Origin: Streptomyces sp. WM6386
Lineage (GTDB): Bacteria; Actinomycetota; Actinomycetes; Streptomycetales; Streptomycetaceae
Direction of reading: 5' to 3'
Assembly: GCF_000972385.1 (NCBI RefSeq)
Contig: NZ_JXTE01000006.1
Span: 124,001 to 188,000 of the forward strand
Length of the DNA: 64,000 bases
Shown here: positions 1 to 8,726 of the stretch, piece by piece
How positions within the stretch are numbered: position 1 is the stretch's first letter
Layout of the letters: every line of letters begins with the position of its first letter
Position numbers and translations under genes: made by a program
The notes under the pieces: model-generated
Databases searched by the model: none
Told to the model about the DNA's origin: nothing
Seen by the model: only the letters and a program-made list of their open reading frames with translations

Positions 1-453
1 CCGGAGCTTGTCCAGGGCTTTGTCCGTGCGTTCCGCAAGCGCCTTGAAGTCTGCGCCGCGGCCGTCGGTCGGGGCGACCGCATAGCGCACCGCGGCCGCG
101 CGTTCCGTCTGGAGCGCGGCGACCGCGACCGCGACCGGGGACCGGATCTCGGCGTCCACCCGCTGCAACTGCCGCAGCCGGGAGACGTCCTGGGCGGTGG
201 TGACGGTGGCGTACGCCCACAGGGCCAGCAGCGAGACCACCGGCACCATCAGCAGGCAGACGATCTTGGCGCGCACGGTGCGCGGGCGTATCAGCCACCG
301 TCCCGCGCGCGTGGGCGTCTCGTCCGGTACGGCGCCCACCGGTTCGTCCAGGCGTTCGTCGGCCGGTGGTCCGGCGTGGGCGCGGCGGCCGCGGGCGGGG
401 GACGGAGCCGACGCGTCGGCGCCGTTCATGGGGGTCCTACGGGATGTACGCAT
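1..453 (-). CDS. NIT-domain sensor histidine kinase, N-terminal part (cut by window edge)
   Basis: This is the N-terminal 151 residues of a gene that runs off the left edge. The start ATG is preceded by GGCAGGAGG; a second ATG eight codons later lacks such a site. A charged, proline-rich cytoplasmic leader is followed by one membrane helix (KIVCLLMVPVVSLLALWAYA). After it comes an extracytoplasmic stretch, VDAEIRSPVAVAVAALQTER, typical of the nitrate/nitrite-sensing (NIT) domain of large streptomycete sensor kinases. Those proteins usually continue with HAMP and an ATPase domain and often sit upstream of roadblock/GTPase conservons; neither is visible here. The family call rests only on this N-terminal pattern. 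Confidence 0.7.
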   Translation of the reverse strand, partial: MRTSRRTPMNGADASAPSPARGRRAHAGPPADERLDEPVGAVPDETPTRAGRWLIRPRTVRAKIVCLLMVPVVSLLALWAYATVTTAQDVSRLRQLQRVDAEIRSPVAVAVAALQTERAAAVRYAVAPTDGRGADFKALAERTDKALDKLR

Positions 454-507
454 GGCCTCCTGCCTCGGAAGTGGTCGGTGGGCGGGCCCGGCGGCCCGGC
501 GGATCCC

Positions 508-1281
508 TCAGTGGGTGACGCTCTCGACCGGCCGCTGGGCCGAGGCGGACGCCTCGCGCTCCCCCGACGTCGGCGACAGCGCGACGAAGGCGGAGGTCAG
601 GAAGAGATAGGACCCGAGGCCGACGGCGAGGGGAAAGATGAACTGCATCGCGGTGGCCCCGGGCAGGGCCGCGTCGGAGGGGCTGACGTGCACGCTCACC
701 GAGAACATCCCGGTGTAGTGCATGCTGCTCACCGCGGCTCCCATGATGAGCGAGGCGACGGTGACGGCGACGGGCGACTTGATGTTGAGCGCGGCCCACA
801 GGGCGGCCGTCGCGGCGACGACGGCGATCAGCACGGACAGTCCCACGAGGACCGGGTCGTACTTCACGTCGCCGTGCAGACGGACGGCGGCCATGCCCAG
901 GTAGTGCATGCTCGCCACGCCGAGTCCGGTGGTGAGCCCGCCCAGGAAGAGCGCCCGCGCGCGGTCCTTGCTGTAGCCGACGGCGAAGACGCCGGCACAG
1001 ACGACGATCATGGCGACGAGCAGGCTCACGATGGTGAGCGGCACGTCGTAGCGGATGTCGGTGCCGCTGACGCTGAAGCCGAGCATGGCCACGAAGTGCA
1101 TGGTCCAGATGCCGGTTCCGATCGCGGAGGCGGCGGTGATGAGCCAGTTGCGGCGTGAACGCCCCGTGGCGCCGAGCGCGCGGACGGTGCAGCGCAGCCC
1201 GAGTGCGGCGCCGATGCAGGCCATCACGTACGACAGCACGGGGGTCAGCCAGCCGAGTGCGGCGTGGTCCAGGTGTCCCAT
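508..1281 (-). CDS. MHYT-domain integral membrane sensor protein
   Basis: A 257-residue polytopic membrane protein with about seven hydrophobic helices. Three copies of the MHYT signature lie at helix ends: MHFVAML, MHYLGM and MHYTGM. In the MHYT family these Met/His residues are proposed to bind copper and sense oxygen, CO or NO. Here the sensor domain stands alone, with no GGDEF/EAL or kinase output, which is common in Streptomyces. A short Ser/Glu-rich cytoplasmic tail follows the last helix. It is transcribed in the same direction as the sensor kinase gene at the window edge, so the two may share a signalling role; that is inference. Confidence 0.85.
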   Translation of the reverse strand: MGHLDHAALGWLTPVLSYVMACIGAALGLRCTVRALGATGRSRRNWLITAASAIGTGIWTMHFVAMLGFSVSGTDIRYDVPLTIVSLLVAMIVVCAGVFAVGYSKDRARALFLGGLTTGLGVASMHYLGMAAVRLHGDVKYDPVLVGLSVLIAVVAATAALWAALNIKSPVAVTVASLIMGAAVSSMHYTGMFSVSVHVSPSDAALPGATAMQFIFPLAVGLGSYLFLTSAFVALSPTSGEREASASAQRPVESVTH

Positions 1282-1424
1282 GGCTCCGGGACGCTAGTCG
1301 GGGCATGGGCGCACAAAGGGGGCGCAGTTCGAAAGGTGTTGGAATATGACGCAGAGATGCCCCTGAACGATCGCGGCGCGCTCGAACGTGTGCGCAGGAG
1401 CATCATCCTTGTCGGTGAGAGATC

Positions 1425-2033
1425 ATGCGGAACATGAGCGACGACCACACACATGTCCAGGAGTTCTTCGGCGCCCGAGCCGCCGACTGGGATGCCCGCT
1501 TTCCCGACGACGGTCCCGCCTACGCCGCCGCGGTCTCCGGCCTCGGGCTGCGCGAGGGGGATCGCGTGCTCGACGCCGGCTGCGGCACCGGGCGCGCCCT
1601 GCCGCCCCTGCGTGCGGCCGTGGGGCCCTCGGGAGTGGTCCTGGGGGCCGATCTGACCCCGGCCATGCTCCAGGCCGCCGTACGGGCCGGACGGGACCGG
1701 GACGGGCAGTTGCTGCTGGCCGACGTGGCCGCGCTGCCGCTGCGCGCGGAGTCGCTCGACGCGGTGTTCGGGGCGGGGCTGATCTCCCATCTGCCCGATC
1801 CGGCCGAGAACCTGCGGGAGTTGGCGCGTGTGGTGCGTCCGGGCGGCACGCTGGCGCTCTTCCACCCGATCGGCAGGGCGGCGCTCGCGGCACGACAGGG
1901 CCGGCAGATCACGCCGGACGACCTGCGTGCAGAGCCCAACCTCCGGCCTCTGCTGGCCGGTTCCGGGTGGCGCATGACGTCGTACGTCGACGAGGACATC
2001 CGGTTCCTGGCGCTGGCCGTGCGGGACGCCTGA
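1425..2033 (+). CDS. class I SAM-dependent methyltransferase
   Basis: About 202 residues with a Rossmann-type methyltransferase core. Motif I is VLDAGCGTGRALPPL near residues 46-60; an acidic residue closes the second strand (GADLTPAM), and the post-motif LRELARVVRPGGTLALFHP is typical of the UbiE/COQ5-like Methyltransf_11 group. The substrate cannot be read from the sequence. Two in-frame ATGs three codons apart could serve as start; the first has GAGAGA just upstream. The gene is divergent from the MHYT sensor and convergent with the alpha/beta-hydrolase, so it is probably monocistronic. Confidence 0.8.
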   Translation: MRNMSDDHTHVQEFFGARAADWDARFPDDGPAYAAAVSGLGLREGDRVLDAGCGTGRALPPLRAAVGPSGVVLGADLTPAMLQAAVRAGRDRDGQLLLADVAALPLRAESLDAVFGAGLISHLPDPAENLRELARVVRPGGTLALFHPIGRAALAARQGRQITPDDLRAEPNLRPLLAGSGWRMTSYVDEDIRFLALAVRDA

Positions 2034-2051
2034 CCCTGCGGCACCGCCCCT

Positions 2052-2807
2052 TCAGCCCCGCCCGGCGACCTCCGCCACGAAGGCGTCGGGGTTGTCGAAC
2101 ATGACGTTGTGACCCGCGCCGGGCACGGTCACCACGCGCACCCCCGTGGCCTCCAGATCACCCCTGCCCTCGAGTTCACCGCTCAACTCGCCCTGCAGAT
2201 ACACGCGCTCCACGGTGAGATCTTCGAGGATGGTGCGCATGACCGGGTCGGACCCGCGCCTCAGCCCGACGGCCGTCCGGTGCAGGGCGCGCGGGTCGGC
2301 CAGTCGCATGGTCGCCGCCCACAGGGGCCCGACCTGTTCCAGCACGCGCGCGTAGGCACCGTCCACGAAGGCCTCCTCCTCGTGGGAGGCGATGCCGCTG
2401 CTGCCCGCGGCGGGCGGTGGGAACGCGTCCAGGTTGGCCTCCGTGAGCACCAGGCGGGAGACCAGTTCGGGACGCCGGTGGGCGAGCACCAGGGCGACGG
2501 CGCCGCCCATGCTGTGCGCGATGAGCTCGGCACCCGTGACCCCCGCCGCGTCCAGCGCCGCCGCCAGCGCGCCGGCGTGGTCGTCGAGTGTGTAACCGAA
2601 GTGCTCGGGCCGGTCACTGATGCCGTGTCCGGGCAGGTCCACGAACAGGCTTCGGTTGCCCGCGAGTTCGGGCCGGGCCGCGATATGGGCGTGGTACACG
2701 GACGAGACCGACCCCAGTCCGTGCACGTACACGCGTGTGGGTTCCTCGCCGGGCACCTCCGTCCAGCGGATGCAGCTTCCCTTGCCGTCGAACTCGGCCT
2801 GCTTCAT
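2052..2807 (-). CDS. alpha/beta-hydrolase
   Basis: A 251-residue cytoplasmic alpha/beta-hydrolase. Visible elements are the oxyanion region VYVHGLGSVSS near residue 25, VDLPGHGISDRP, the nucleophile elbow AHSMGG (serine nucleophile) and the C-terminal histidine segment VPGAGHNVMFDNP. Such enzymes hydrolyse esters, lactones or similar small substrates; the substrate is unknown. The start was set by GGGAGGA directly upstream; the frame stays open further upstream but has no better ribosome site. It is divergently transcribed from a PadR regulator with an operator array between them, so it is probably the target of that repressor. Confidence 0.85.
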   Translation of the reverse strand: MKQAEFDGKGSCIRWTEVPGEEPTRVYVHGLGSVSSVYHAHIAARPELAGNRSLFVDLPGHGISDRPEHFGYTLDDHAGALAAALDAAGVTGAELIAHSMGGAVALVLAHRRPELVSRLVLTEANLDAFPPPAAGSSGIASHEEEAFVDGAYARVLEQVGPLWAATMRLADPRALHRTAVGLRRGSDPVMRTILEDLTVERVYLQGELSGELEGRGDLEATGVRVVTVPGAGHNVMFDNPDAFVAEVAGRG

Positions 2808-2887
2808 CGCGTCCTCCCTGAGCGGCGCTCGTAGTGGCGTCCTTGGCGGCGTCCTCGGGAGCCACCCTTGCGAACCATCGCTCCGAC

Positions 2888-2940
2888 AATACATCGGTTA
2901 CGAGGTATAGAAAAGACGATGTATTCATCAAGCGATGTAC
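2888..2940. promoter_or_regulatory. operator array between hydrolase and PadR gene
   Basis: Four related half-sites lie in the divergent promoter region. ATACATCG (2889-2896) and CGAGGTAT (2901-2908) form an imperfect 8+8 inverted repeat with a 4-bp spacer. CGATGTAT (2917-2924) and CGATGTAC (2933-2940) follow as direct repeats 16 bp apart. AATACATCG and CGATGTATT are also a perfect 9-bp inverted pair. ATGTAT/ATACAT-containing palindromes are known for PadR-family repressors. The position suggests autoregulation plus control of the hydrolase. Confidence 0.6.
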
Positions 2941-2965
2941 ACCGGACGTACGGCAGAATGCGGGC

Positions 2966-3490
2966 ATGCTGGAGCTCGCCATCCTCGGATTCCTGTACGA
3001 CGCCCCCCTGCACGGCTACGAGCTGCGCAAACGCATCGCAGCGCTGACCGGGCACGTGAAGCCCATCGCGGAGAGCACGCTCTATCCGGCGATCAAGCGA
3101 CTGGAGAAGGCCGGGCTGCTGGAACGCGCGACGGAGCCCGGTTCCGTCGCCGCGCCACGACACGTCCTGACGCTCACCGAGGACGGCCGACGCGATCTGC
3201 GCCGCCGGCTCGCCGAGCCCGTACAGCGCGACATCACCGACGAGAACCGCTGGTTCACCTTGCTCGCGTTCCTCCGGCACCTGGACGACGCCGCGGCGCA
3301 GGCGACCGTGCTGCGCCGCAGGCTGGCGTTCCTGGAGGAACCCGCGAGCTTCTTCTACGAGGGTGACCGGCCGCTGCGCGCCGAGGAGTTGGACGATCCC
3401 TTCCGGCGCGGAATCCTGACGATCGCGCGCGCCACGTCCCGGGCGGAACTCACCTGGCTGCGGGACACCCTCGCCTCACTGGACGGCTGA
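2966..3490 (+). CDS. PadR-family transcriptional regulator
   Basis: A 174-residue PadR-type repressor. The N-terminal winged helix begins at once (MLELAILGFLYDAPLHGYEL) and contains the hallmark STLYPAIKRLEKAGLL recognition segment, followed by the wing (LTEDGRRDLRRRL). The C-terminal half is helical, with the DENRWFTLLAFLRHL dimerisation segment of the Vir_act_alpha_C type. The start was chosen where homology begins; the frame is open further upstream, but that stretch overlaps the operator array. Ligand unknown; the divergent hydrolase is the most likely target. Confidence 0.88.
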   Translation: MLELAILGFLYDAPLHGYELRKRIAALTGHVKPIAESTLYPAIKRLEKAGLLERATEPGSVAAPRHVLTLTEDGRRDLRRRLAEPVQRDITDENRWFTLLAFLRHLDDAAAQATVLRRRLAFLEEPASFFYEGDRPLRAEELDDPFRRGILTIARATSRAELTWLRDTLASLDG

Positions 3491-3516
3491 GGTCACCTCA
3501 CCGCCGGTCGTGCGCG

Positions 3517-5157
3517 TCACGCGCCCAGCGCCTCGAGCACCACGGACCTGGCCTCCTCCTGGACCTGCCGCAGATGGTCCGCGCCGAGGAAGGACTCCCC
3601 GTAGATCTTGTACACGTCCTCGGTGCCCGAAGGGCGGGCCGCGAACCAGGCGTTGGCGGTGGCGACCTTGATGCCGCCGAGGGCCGCGCCGTTGCCGGGG
3701 GCCTCGGTGAGCACCGTGGTGACCGGCTCGCCGGCGAGGGTGTCGGCCGTGACCTGGCGCGGAGACAACTTGGCGAGCAGCGCCTTCTCCTCGCGGGAGG
3801 CGGGGGCGTCCACGCGCGCGTAGGCGGGGGCTCCGAAGCGGTCCGTGAGATCGGCGTAGTGCTGCGACGGGGTCCTGCCCGTGACCGCCGTGATCTCGGA
3901 GGCGAGCAGGGCCAGGATGATGCCGTCCTTGTCGGTGGTCCACACCGAGCCGTCCCGGCGCAGGAAGGACGCGCCCGCCGACTCCTCGCCGCCGAAGCCG
4001 AGCGAGCCGTCCGACAGGCCGTCCACGAACCACTTGAAGCCGACCGGGACCTCGACCAGCGGCCGGCCGACGTCCGCCGCGACCCGGTCGATCATGCTGG
4101 ACGACACCAGGGTCTTGCCGATCCCGGCACTCGCGGGCCACTGCTCCCGGTGCGAGAACAGATACGAGATCGCCACGGCCAGATAGTGGTTGGGGTTCAT
4201 GAGGCCCCCGTCCGGCGTGACGATGCCGTGCCGGTCGGCGTCGGCGTCGTTGCCGGTGGCGATGTCGAACCGGTGGCGCTGCTCGATGAGCGAGGCCATG
4301 GCGTACGGCGAGGAACAGTCCATACGGATCTTGCCGTCCCAGTCCAGCGTCATGAAGCGCCAGGTGGGATCGGTGAGCGGGTTGACCACCATCAGGTCGA
4401 GCCGGTGCTGTTCGGCGATCCGGCCCCAGTAGGCGACCGAGGCACCGCCCAGCGGGTCGGCGCCGATCCGCACGCCGGCGGCCCGGATCGCGTCCAGGTC
4501 CAGCACGTTCGGCAGGTCGGCCACGTAGGTGCCGAGGAAGTCGTAACGGCCGGTGCCGGGTGCGGTCAGCGCACGGGCGTAGGGGATGCGCCGTACGTCC
4601 TTCAGACCGCCGGTGATGATCTCGTTGGCGCGGTCCTGGATCCAGGACGTCGCCTCGGACCCGGCGGGGCCACCGTTCGGCGGGTTGTACTTGAAGCCGC
4701 CGTCGGCGGGCGGGTTGTGCGAGGGGGTGACCACCACGCCGTCGGCGAAGCCGGAGGTGCGGTCCCGGTTGTGGGTGAGGATGGCGTGCGAGACCGCCGG
4801 GGTGGGTGTGTAGCCGTCGGCCTGGTCGATGAGGACGGCCACGTCGTTGGCGGCGAACACCTCCAGCGCCGTGATCCGCGCGGGCTCGGACAAGGCGTGG
4901 GTGTCGGCGCCGAGGAAGAGCGGGCCGTGGGTGCCCTGGGCGGCGCGGTACTCGCAGATGGCCTGGCTGGTGGCGGCGATGTGGTCCTCGTTGAAGGCCG
5001 CCGCGAGCGACGAGCCGCGATGTCCGGAGGTACCGAACGCCACTCGCTGCCCGGGCTCGGCCGGGTCGGGGTGCAGCGCGTAGTACGCCGTGACCAGGCG
5101 GGCCACATCGATGAGGTCCTCGGGCCCGGCGACCTGTCCCGCTCGCGCGTCCTGCAT
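3517..5157 (-). CDS. pgm: phosphoglucomutase (alpha-D-glucose phosphate-specific)
   Basis: Interconverts glucose-1-phosphate and glucose-6-phosphate, linking glycogen/trehalose and nucleotide-sugar synthesis to glycolysis. The 546-residue length is that of the E. coli Pgm type. Visible motifs are the substrate site GTSGHRG, the phosphoserine loop [15 protein letters not shown], the magnesium loop [10 protein letters not shown], the sugar-binding loop FGGEESAG and the C-terminal phosphate-binding RPSGTED. The start ATG follows GGAGGAG. It lies alone, convergent with the PadR gene and divergent from a methyltransferase gene. Confidence 0.96.
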   Translation of the reverse strand: MQDARAGQVAGPEDLIDVARLVTAYYALHPDPAEPGQRVAFGTSGHRGSSLAAAFNEDHIAATSQAICEYRAAQGTHGPLFLGADTHALSEPARITALEVFAANDVAVLIDQADGYTPTPAVSHAILTHNRDRTSGFADGVVVTPSHNPPADGGFKYNPPNGGPAGSEATSWIQDRANEIITGGLKDVRRIPYARALTAPGTGRYDFLGTYVADLPNVLDLDAIRAAGVRIGADPLGGASVAYWGRIAEQHRLDLMVVNPLTDPTWRFMTLDWDGKIRMDCSSPYAMASLIEQRHRFDIATGNDADADRHGIVTPDGGLMNPNHYLAVAISYLFSHREQWPASAGIGKTLVSSSMIDRVAADVGRPLVEVPVGFKWFVDGLSDGSLGFGGEESAGASFLRRDGSVWTTDKDGIILALLASEITAVTGRTPSQHYADLTDRFGAPAYARVDAPASREEKALLAKLSPRQVTADTLAGEPVTTVLTEAPGNGAALGGIKVATANAWFAARPSGTEDVYKIYGESFLGADHLRQVQEEARSVVLEALGA

Positions 5158-5300
5158 GTGCCCGCTCCTCCGCAAGAGTCGACCGTGGGGTACTGCCCCA
5201 TTCTCCCCTGTCCGGGATGCCGGGACGCGCACCGGGCGACCGTTGTGGCCCGCGTACGACGGATGCGACGATGCGGGTCGGCGAGCGAAGGGACACCGAC

Positions 5301-5948
5301 GTGCCGCACGAGGACCAACGGCCGCCCGCCGCCGTGCTGTTCGACGCGCTGGGCGCCGACTACGAGAAGGCGTTCGCCCATGCCCCCGCGCACCTGTCCG
5401 CGCTGGAGTGGCTGATCGAGCGGCTGCCTCCCGCCGCGCGGACGCTGGACGTGGGCAGCGGCACCGGGCGGCCCACCGCGGCGGCGCTCGTCGGGGCGGG
5501 GCACTCGGTACTGGGCGTCGACGTCTCCCCCGTCATGGTGGAACTCGCCACCCGTCAGGTCCCCGAGGCCGAGTTCCGCAGGGCCGACATCCGCGATGTC
5601 CCGCTCGACGCGGACTCGTTGGACGGGGTGTGCGTGTTCTTCTCGCTGCTGCAGATGACCCGCGCCCAGCAGTCGGACCTGGTGCGGCGACTGGCCCTGG
5701 CCCTGAGGCCCGGTGGGCATCTGGTGCTGGCCACCGTGCCCGCCGACGTGCAGGACGTCGAGGTGGTCTTCATGGGCCGGCCGGTCCGCGCGACGAGCTT
5801 CGCCGAGGACGACGTGATCGGCATGGTGGAGGCGGCCGGGCTGACGGTGCTGTCCCGGCACGGCCTGACCTTCACCCCGGACCACCCCAGTGCGGGGCCC
5901 GAGCCCCATCTCTTCCTGTACTGCCGCCGCGACGAGAGCGGGCTCTGA
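5301..5948 (+). CDS. class I SAM-dependent methyltransferase, paralogue of the one at 58.6 kb
   Basis: About 215 residues. Motif I is [20 protein letters not shown], and motif II carries [11 protein letters not shown]. The later segment [15 protein letters not shown] and the C-terminal HLFLYCRR match, almost position by position, the methyltransferase closing the biosynthetic cluster at 58641-59321. The GTG start is preceded by AAGGGA; an in-frame ATG ten codons upstream is possible. It is divergent from pgm and convergent, only 3 bp apart, with the flavin monooxygenase gene. Substrate unknown. Confidence 0.8.
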   Translation: MPHEDQRPPAAVLFDALGADYEKAFAHAPAHLSALEWLIERLPPAARTLDVGSGTGRPTAAALVGAGHSVLGVDVSPVMVELATRQVPEAEFRRADIRDVPLDADSLDGVCVFFSLLQMTRAQQSDLVRRLALALRPGGHLVLATVPADVQDVEVVFMGRPVRATSFAEDDVIGMVEAAGLTVLSRHGLTFTPDHPSAGPEPHLFLYCRRDESGL

Positions 5949-5951
5949 CGC

Positions 5952-7376
5952 TCAGTGCCCGCGTTCCTCCGGTGTCTCCGGCGGCTCGGCGGGCGTCGGC
6001 CCGGGCCGGCTGAAGAGGACGGCCCGGGCGACGGAGGGGGCGAACAGGGCGGTGACGGGCTCGGCGAGGACCAGCACGGCACGGAAGGCGCGCCCCACTA
6101 CGGGGTCGCCGGGCGACCGTTCCGTGACGCGGCGCAGGTACCACCCGGCGACGCGGTCCGCGGGTCCGGCGGCGACCGCGGTGCCGACCGCGCCCGGCAT
6201 CCCGCGGTCCGCTCCGGCCGAGATGTCCCACGCCTGGCGGGATGCCGCGAGCAGCGCCCGCTGCACGCGGCGCGTGGTGGGGGTGCGGCGGTGGTCGGCG
6301 AACGTGTCGCGCAGGGCGACCGCGCTCATCGCGGCGATGGCCATGCCCTGCCCGTAGATCGGGTTGAAGGTGCACAGGGCGTCGCCGGTGGCGAGGAATC
6401 CGGCCGGGCGGCGGCCGGGCAGGTCGTAGCGGCGCCGGATGTTCGCGGTCCGCCGGTAGCCGAACGCCGGAGAGAGCGGTTCGGCCTCGTCCAGCCAGCG
6501 GTCCAGGAGCGGATGCGCCAGTCGCTTGGTGTACGTCTCGAACTCGTCGTCGCCCGTGGGCGGTTCGTCGCCGCGCAGCCCCGAGACGATGACCAGATGG
6601 CTGCCGTCCTCCAGGGGCAGCGCACCGCCGCCGTTGACCTGGTCGAGCCCGGGGTAGACGTAGTGGCCGAGGGTCTCGCCGTCGAGGGTGCCCTTCCTGC
6701 CTCGGTAGACGCGCGAGGCGTAGGCGAGCCCGGTGTCGATGGTCTCCTCGTGCGCGGTCTCGGCGCCGATCGCCGCGAGCCACTGCGGCGCCCTGGTGCC
6801 GCTGCCGGAGGCGTCGACGACCAGGTCGGCCTCCAGGGCCCGGGGGTCCGCGCCGACGTCGCCGGAACGTTCCCGCAGGAGTACGCCCCGTACGCGCGAG
6901 GCATCACCGAGAAGCCCGACGGCCTCGGCGCCCTCCACCACGCCGATCACCGGATTGGCGAGAACCCGCCGCCGTATCAGCTCCTCCAGCTGCGCGCGGG
7001 AGCCGGTGTATATGTGCGTCGACGCGGGCCACCGGCGAAGCCAGCGGCCGTTCTGCCACAGCACCATGTCCGACGGCATCCCCACCCGCGGCGCCCCCGC
7101 CTCCTGCAGTTCCGTCAGAAAGCCCGGCAGCAGCGACTCCAGGGCCGTCTGCCCGCCCTCCAGCAGGACATGTGGATGCCGGCCCTGGGGTACGCCGGGC
7201 CGTGACCCGGTGGCCTCCGGGAACCGGTCACGTTCGACGACGGTCACCCGGTCGCAGTGCCCGGCCAGGACGTGCGCCGCGAGGAGCCCCGCGATGCTGC
7301 CGCCCACGACGACCGCGTGCCGCTCGCCCCGTCCGACGCCCTCGCTCCGACGGCCCGTTCCTACGGCAGAGTTCAC
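5952..7376 (-). CDS. FAD-dependent monooxygenase/halogenase-like oxidoreductase
   Basis: About 474 residues. A dinucleotide-binding loop lies at the N-terminus (VVVGGSIAGLLAAHVL), followed by the acidic ribose-binding VVERDRFP. The second FAD motif is GDALCTFNPIYGQGMAIAAM near residue 330, the class A flavoprotein GD box. The family includes aromatic hydroxylases and squalene-epoxidase-like enzymes; the substrate is unknown. The GTG start has AAGGGAGCGG upstream. The same frame stays open for another kilobase upstream, but that stretch runs antisense to a better-supported gene and has no homology. The gene faces an unassigned gene across a promoter region. Confidence 0.85.
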   Translation of the reverse strand: MNSAVGTGRRSEGVGRGERHAVVVGGSIAGLLAAHVLAGHCDRVTVVERDRFPEATGSRPGVPQGRHPHVLLEGGQTALESLLPGFLTELQEAGAPRVGMPSDMVLWQNGRWLRRWPASTHIYTGSRAQLEELIRRRVLANPVIGVVEGAEAVGLLGDASRVRGVLLRERSGDVGADPRALEADLVVDASGSGTRAPQWLAAIGAETAHEETIDTGLAYASRVYRGRKGTLDGETLGHYVYPGLDQVNGGGALPLEDGSHLVIVSGLRGDEPPTGDDEFETYTKRLAHPLLDRWLDEAEPLSPAFGYRRTANIRRRYDLPGRRPAGFLATGDALCTFNPIYGQGMAIAAMSAVALRDTFADHRRTPTTRRVQRALLAASRQAWDISAGADRGMPGAVGTAVAAGPADRVAGWYLRRVTERSPGDPVVGRAFRAVLVLAEPVTALFAPSVARAVLFSRPGPTPAEPPETPEERGH

Positions 7377-7499
7377 CGATCCGCTCCCTTGGTCGCCTTG
7401 TTGTGAGAAGACACAAGTATTCTGCGTAGAAAGACGAGTTGACCGCGTTCCGGCCCTTTTTCGGAGCGCCTCGAACTCGCCATCCCGGGAGGGAGCCGT
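7377..7499. promoter_or_regulatory. divergent promoter region with short inverted repeat
   Basis: This gap separates the flavin monooxygenase from the forward gene at 7500. It contains TTGTG-6 bp-CACAA (7401-7416), overlapped by CTTGT/ACAAG pairing of the same bases, in a locally AT-richer stretch. This is compatible with a small dimeric repressor site, but no adjacent regulator gene supports it. Confidence 0.3.
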
Positions 7500-8255
7500 A
7501 TGAGAAAAAAGCACCTGCGTCAAGAAGCGCCCGCTCTGCCTCAGGAACTGCTCGATCGGCGGCAGGACCTCCTCGCGTACTGGACGCCGGAGCGGATGGC
7601 CGCGGCTCCGGGCGCTCCGCTGGGCTTCGCGCCCGCGACGCATCCGTACGGCGGCTGGGCCGCGTACCGCACCCGTGAGGCGGTCCCGTTCGACCCCGAC
7701 GACCCGCCCGCGGCACGGCAATGGCACACCGACGGACCGGACCTGTGGTTGCTCACGGCTGCGCAACCGGCCCACGACGGACTCCGACGACTGCTGGCCG
7801 CCCGCACGGGAAGGGCCTCGGAGGACATCGACGTCGTCACGCGCCCCTGCCCATCGTGCGCCCTGCCCCACACTTCGGCCGTCGACACCGACCCGCCGCT
7901 GTACTACGCGCTCGCCTCCCACGGCGACCTGGCACTCTGCTCGGTCTCGACCACCCCGACCGGCCTCGGGCTGGCTCTGCCCGGCAGCGAGGAGGCGGCG
8001 GACAAGGAGGCGTACTCGCAAGCACGACGCGGCGCGCACTGGGCCTCGGGATCGCGCTGCCGCCTGAACGAGCAAGTCCACGAGTGGAAGACCGCACACG
8101 TTCTGCTCGACACCCCGCACCTCGCCGTCGTCGTATGGCGGGACGACACCGTTGCGCCTTCTCCCAAAGATCACCGAGAGTCGGCGGCGCGCTTCCACGC
8201 CGCCCCCCCCTTCTACCGCCGGAGCTCCAACCCTACGTTGAGTAGGGGGAGATGA
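7500..8255 (+). CDS. unassigned protein with a phosphopantetheinyl-transferase-like central part
   Basis: 251 residues, with GGAGGGAGCC before the ATG. From about residue 80, DLWLLTAA starts a stretch resembling Sfp/EntD-type phosphopantetheinyl transferases: LRRLLAARTG, then CPSCALPHTSA in the place of the usual C-x-x-C-G-x-P-H segment, then YYALASHGDLALCSV for the FSLSHS strand. The magnesium-binding GVDVE is replaced by GLGLALPG, so transferase activity is doubtful. The first 70 residues (YWTPERMAAAP) match nothing I recognise. Divergent from the flavin monooxygenase. The resemblance is inference from spacing and a few residues. Confidence 0.6.
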   Translation: MRKKHLRQEAPALPQELLDRRQDLLAYWTPERMAAAPGAPLGFAPATHPYGGWAAYRTREAVPFDPDDPPAARQWHTDGPDLWLLTAAQPAHDGLRRLLAARTGRASEDIDVVTRPCPSCALPHTSAVDTDPPLYYALASHGDLALCSVSTTPTGLGLALPGSEEAADKEAYSQARRGAHWASGSRCRLNEQVHEWKTAHVLLDTPHLAVVVWRDDTVAPSPKDHRESAARFHAAPPFYRRSSNPTLSRGR

Positions 8256-8295
8256 ACGATCGGTCAGCCAACCACGCAGGGGGAAGGTGGTCAGC

Positions 8296-8592
8296 ATGTT
8301 CGGCAGGGTCCGCAAGTCCTTCGCCAGATTCTTCGACACCGAGCGCACCGAGACGGACAACAGCCGGGACAAACGCGCGCACAACCTGTTCGAGGCCGCG
8401 GCGGCCTACGTCTCGGCCTGTGCCGAGGACGACCAGGACCAGATCGACGAGGCCGTCGGCTGGGTGTCTCCGGAGGCGTTGTCGTTCGGGGTGAGCGAGC
8501 TGGCGTGCCGGGCGGTCATCGCGCTCGCGCGGGAGCGCGACGAGTCGCCGCAGACCGTGGCCCGTGCCCTCCTGGGGCTTCCGGCGGCCTGA
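8296..8592 (+). CDS. small conserved-looking protein of unknown function
   Basis: 98 residues (MFGRVRKSFARFF...). A basic, amphipathic N-terminus is followed by an acidic helical body (AAAYVSACAEDDQDQIDEAVG) and a helical C-terminus ending ARALLGLPAA. There is no membrane segment or known motif. The start was chosen at the ATG following GGAAGGTGG; an in-frame GTG three codons earlier lies too close to the purine run. Strong GC bias at third positions supports coding. Confidence 0.6.
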   Translation: MFGRVRKSFARFFDTERTETDNSRDKRAHNLFEAAAAYVSACAEDDQDQIDEAVGWVSPEALSFGVSELACRAVIALARERDESPQTVARALLGLPAA

Positions 8593-8726
8593 TCGACGGT
8601 CCAAAGAGGCCGATTCGCCCTGTCCGGCCGGAAAACAGCAGCTCCGGGTGGGCTGGGGAGTCGTGACAAGCGGCTTCCGCGCACACTAGGGTGCGCGCCG
8701 TTGGACATACCGATGGGGAGGCTGGG

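Noticed and set aside
7377..8384. N-terminal extension of the flavin monooxygenase up to 8384
   Set aside because: FAD-binding homology begins about 14 residues after the GTG at 7376, which has a good ribosome site. The extension is antisense to a gene with GGAGGGAGCC before its ATG.
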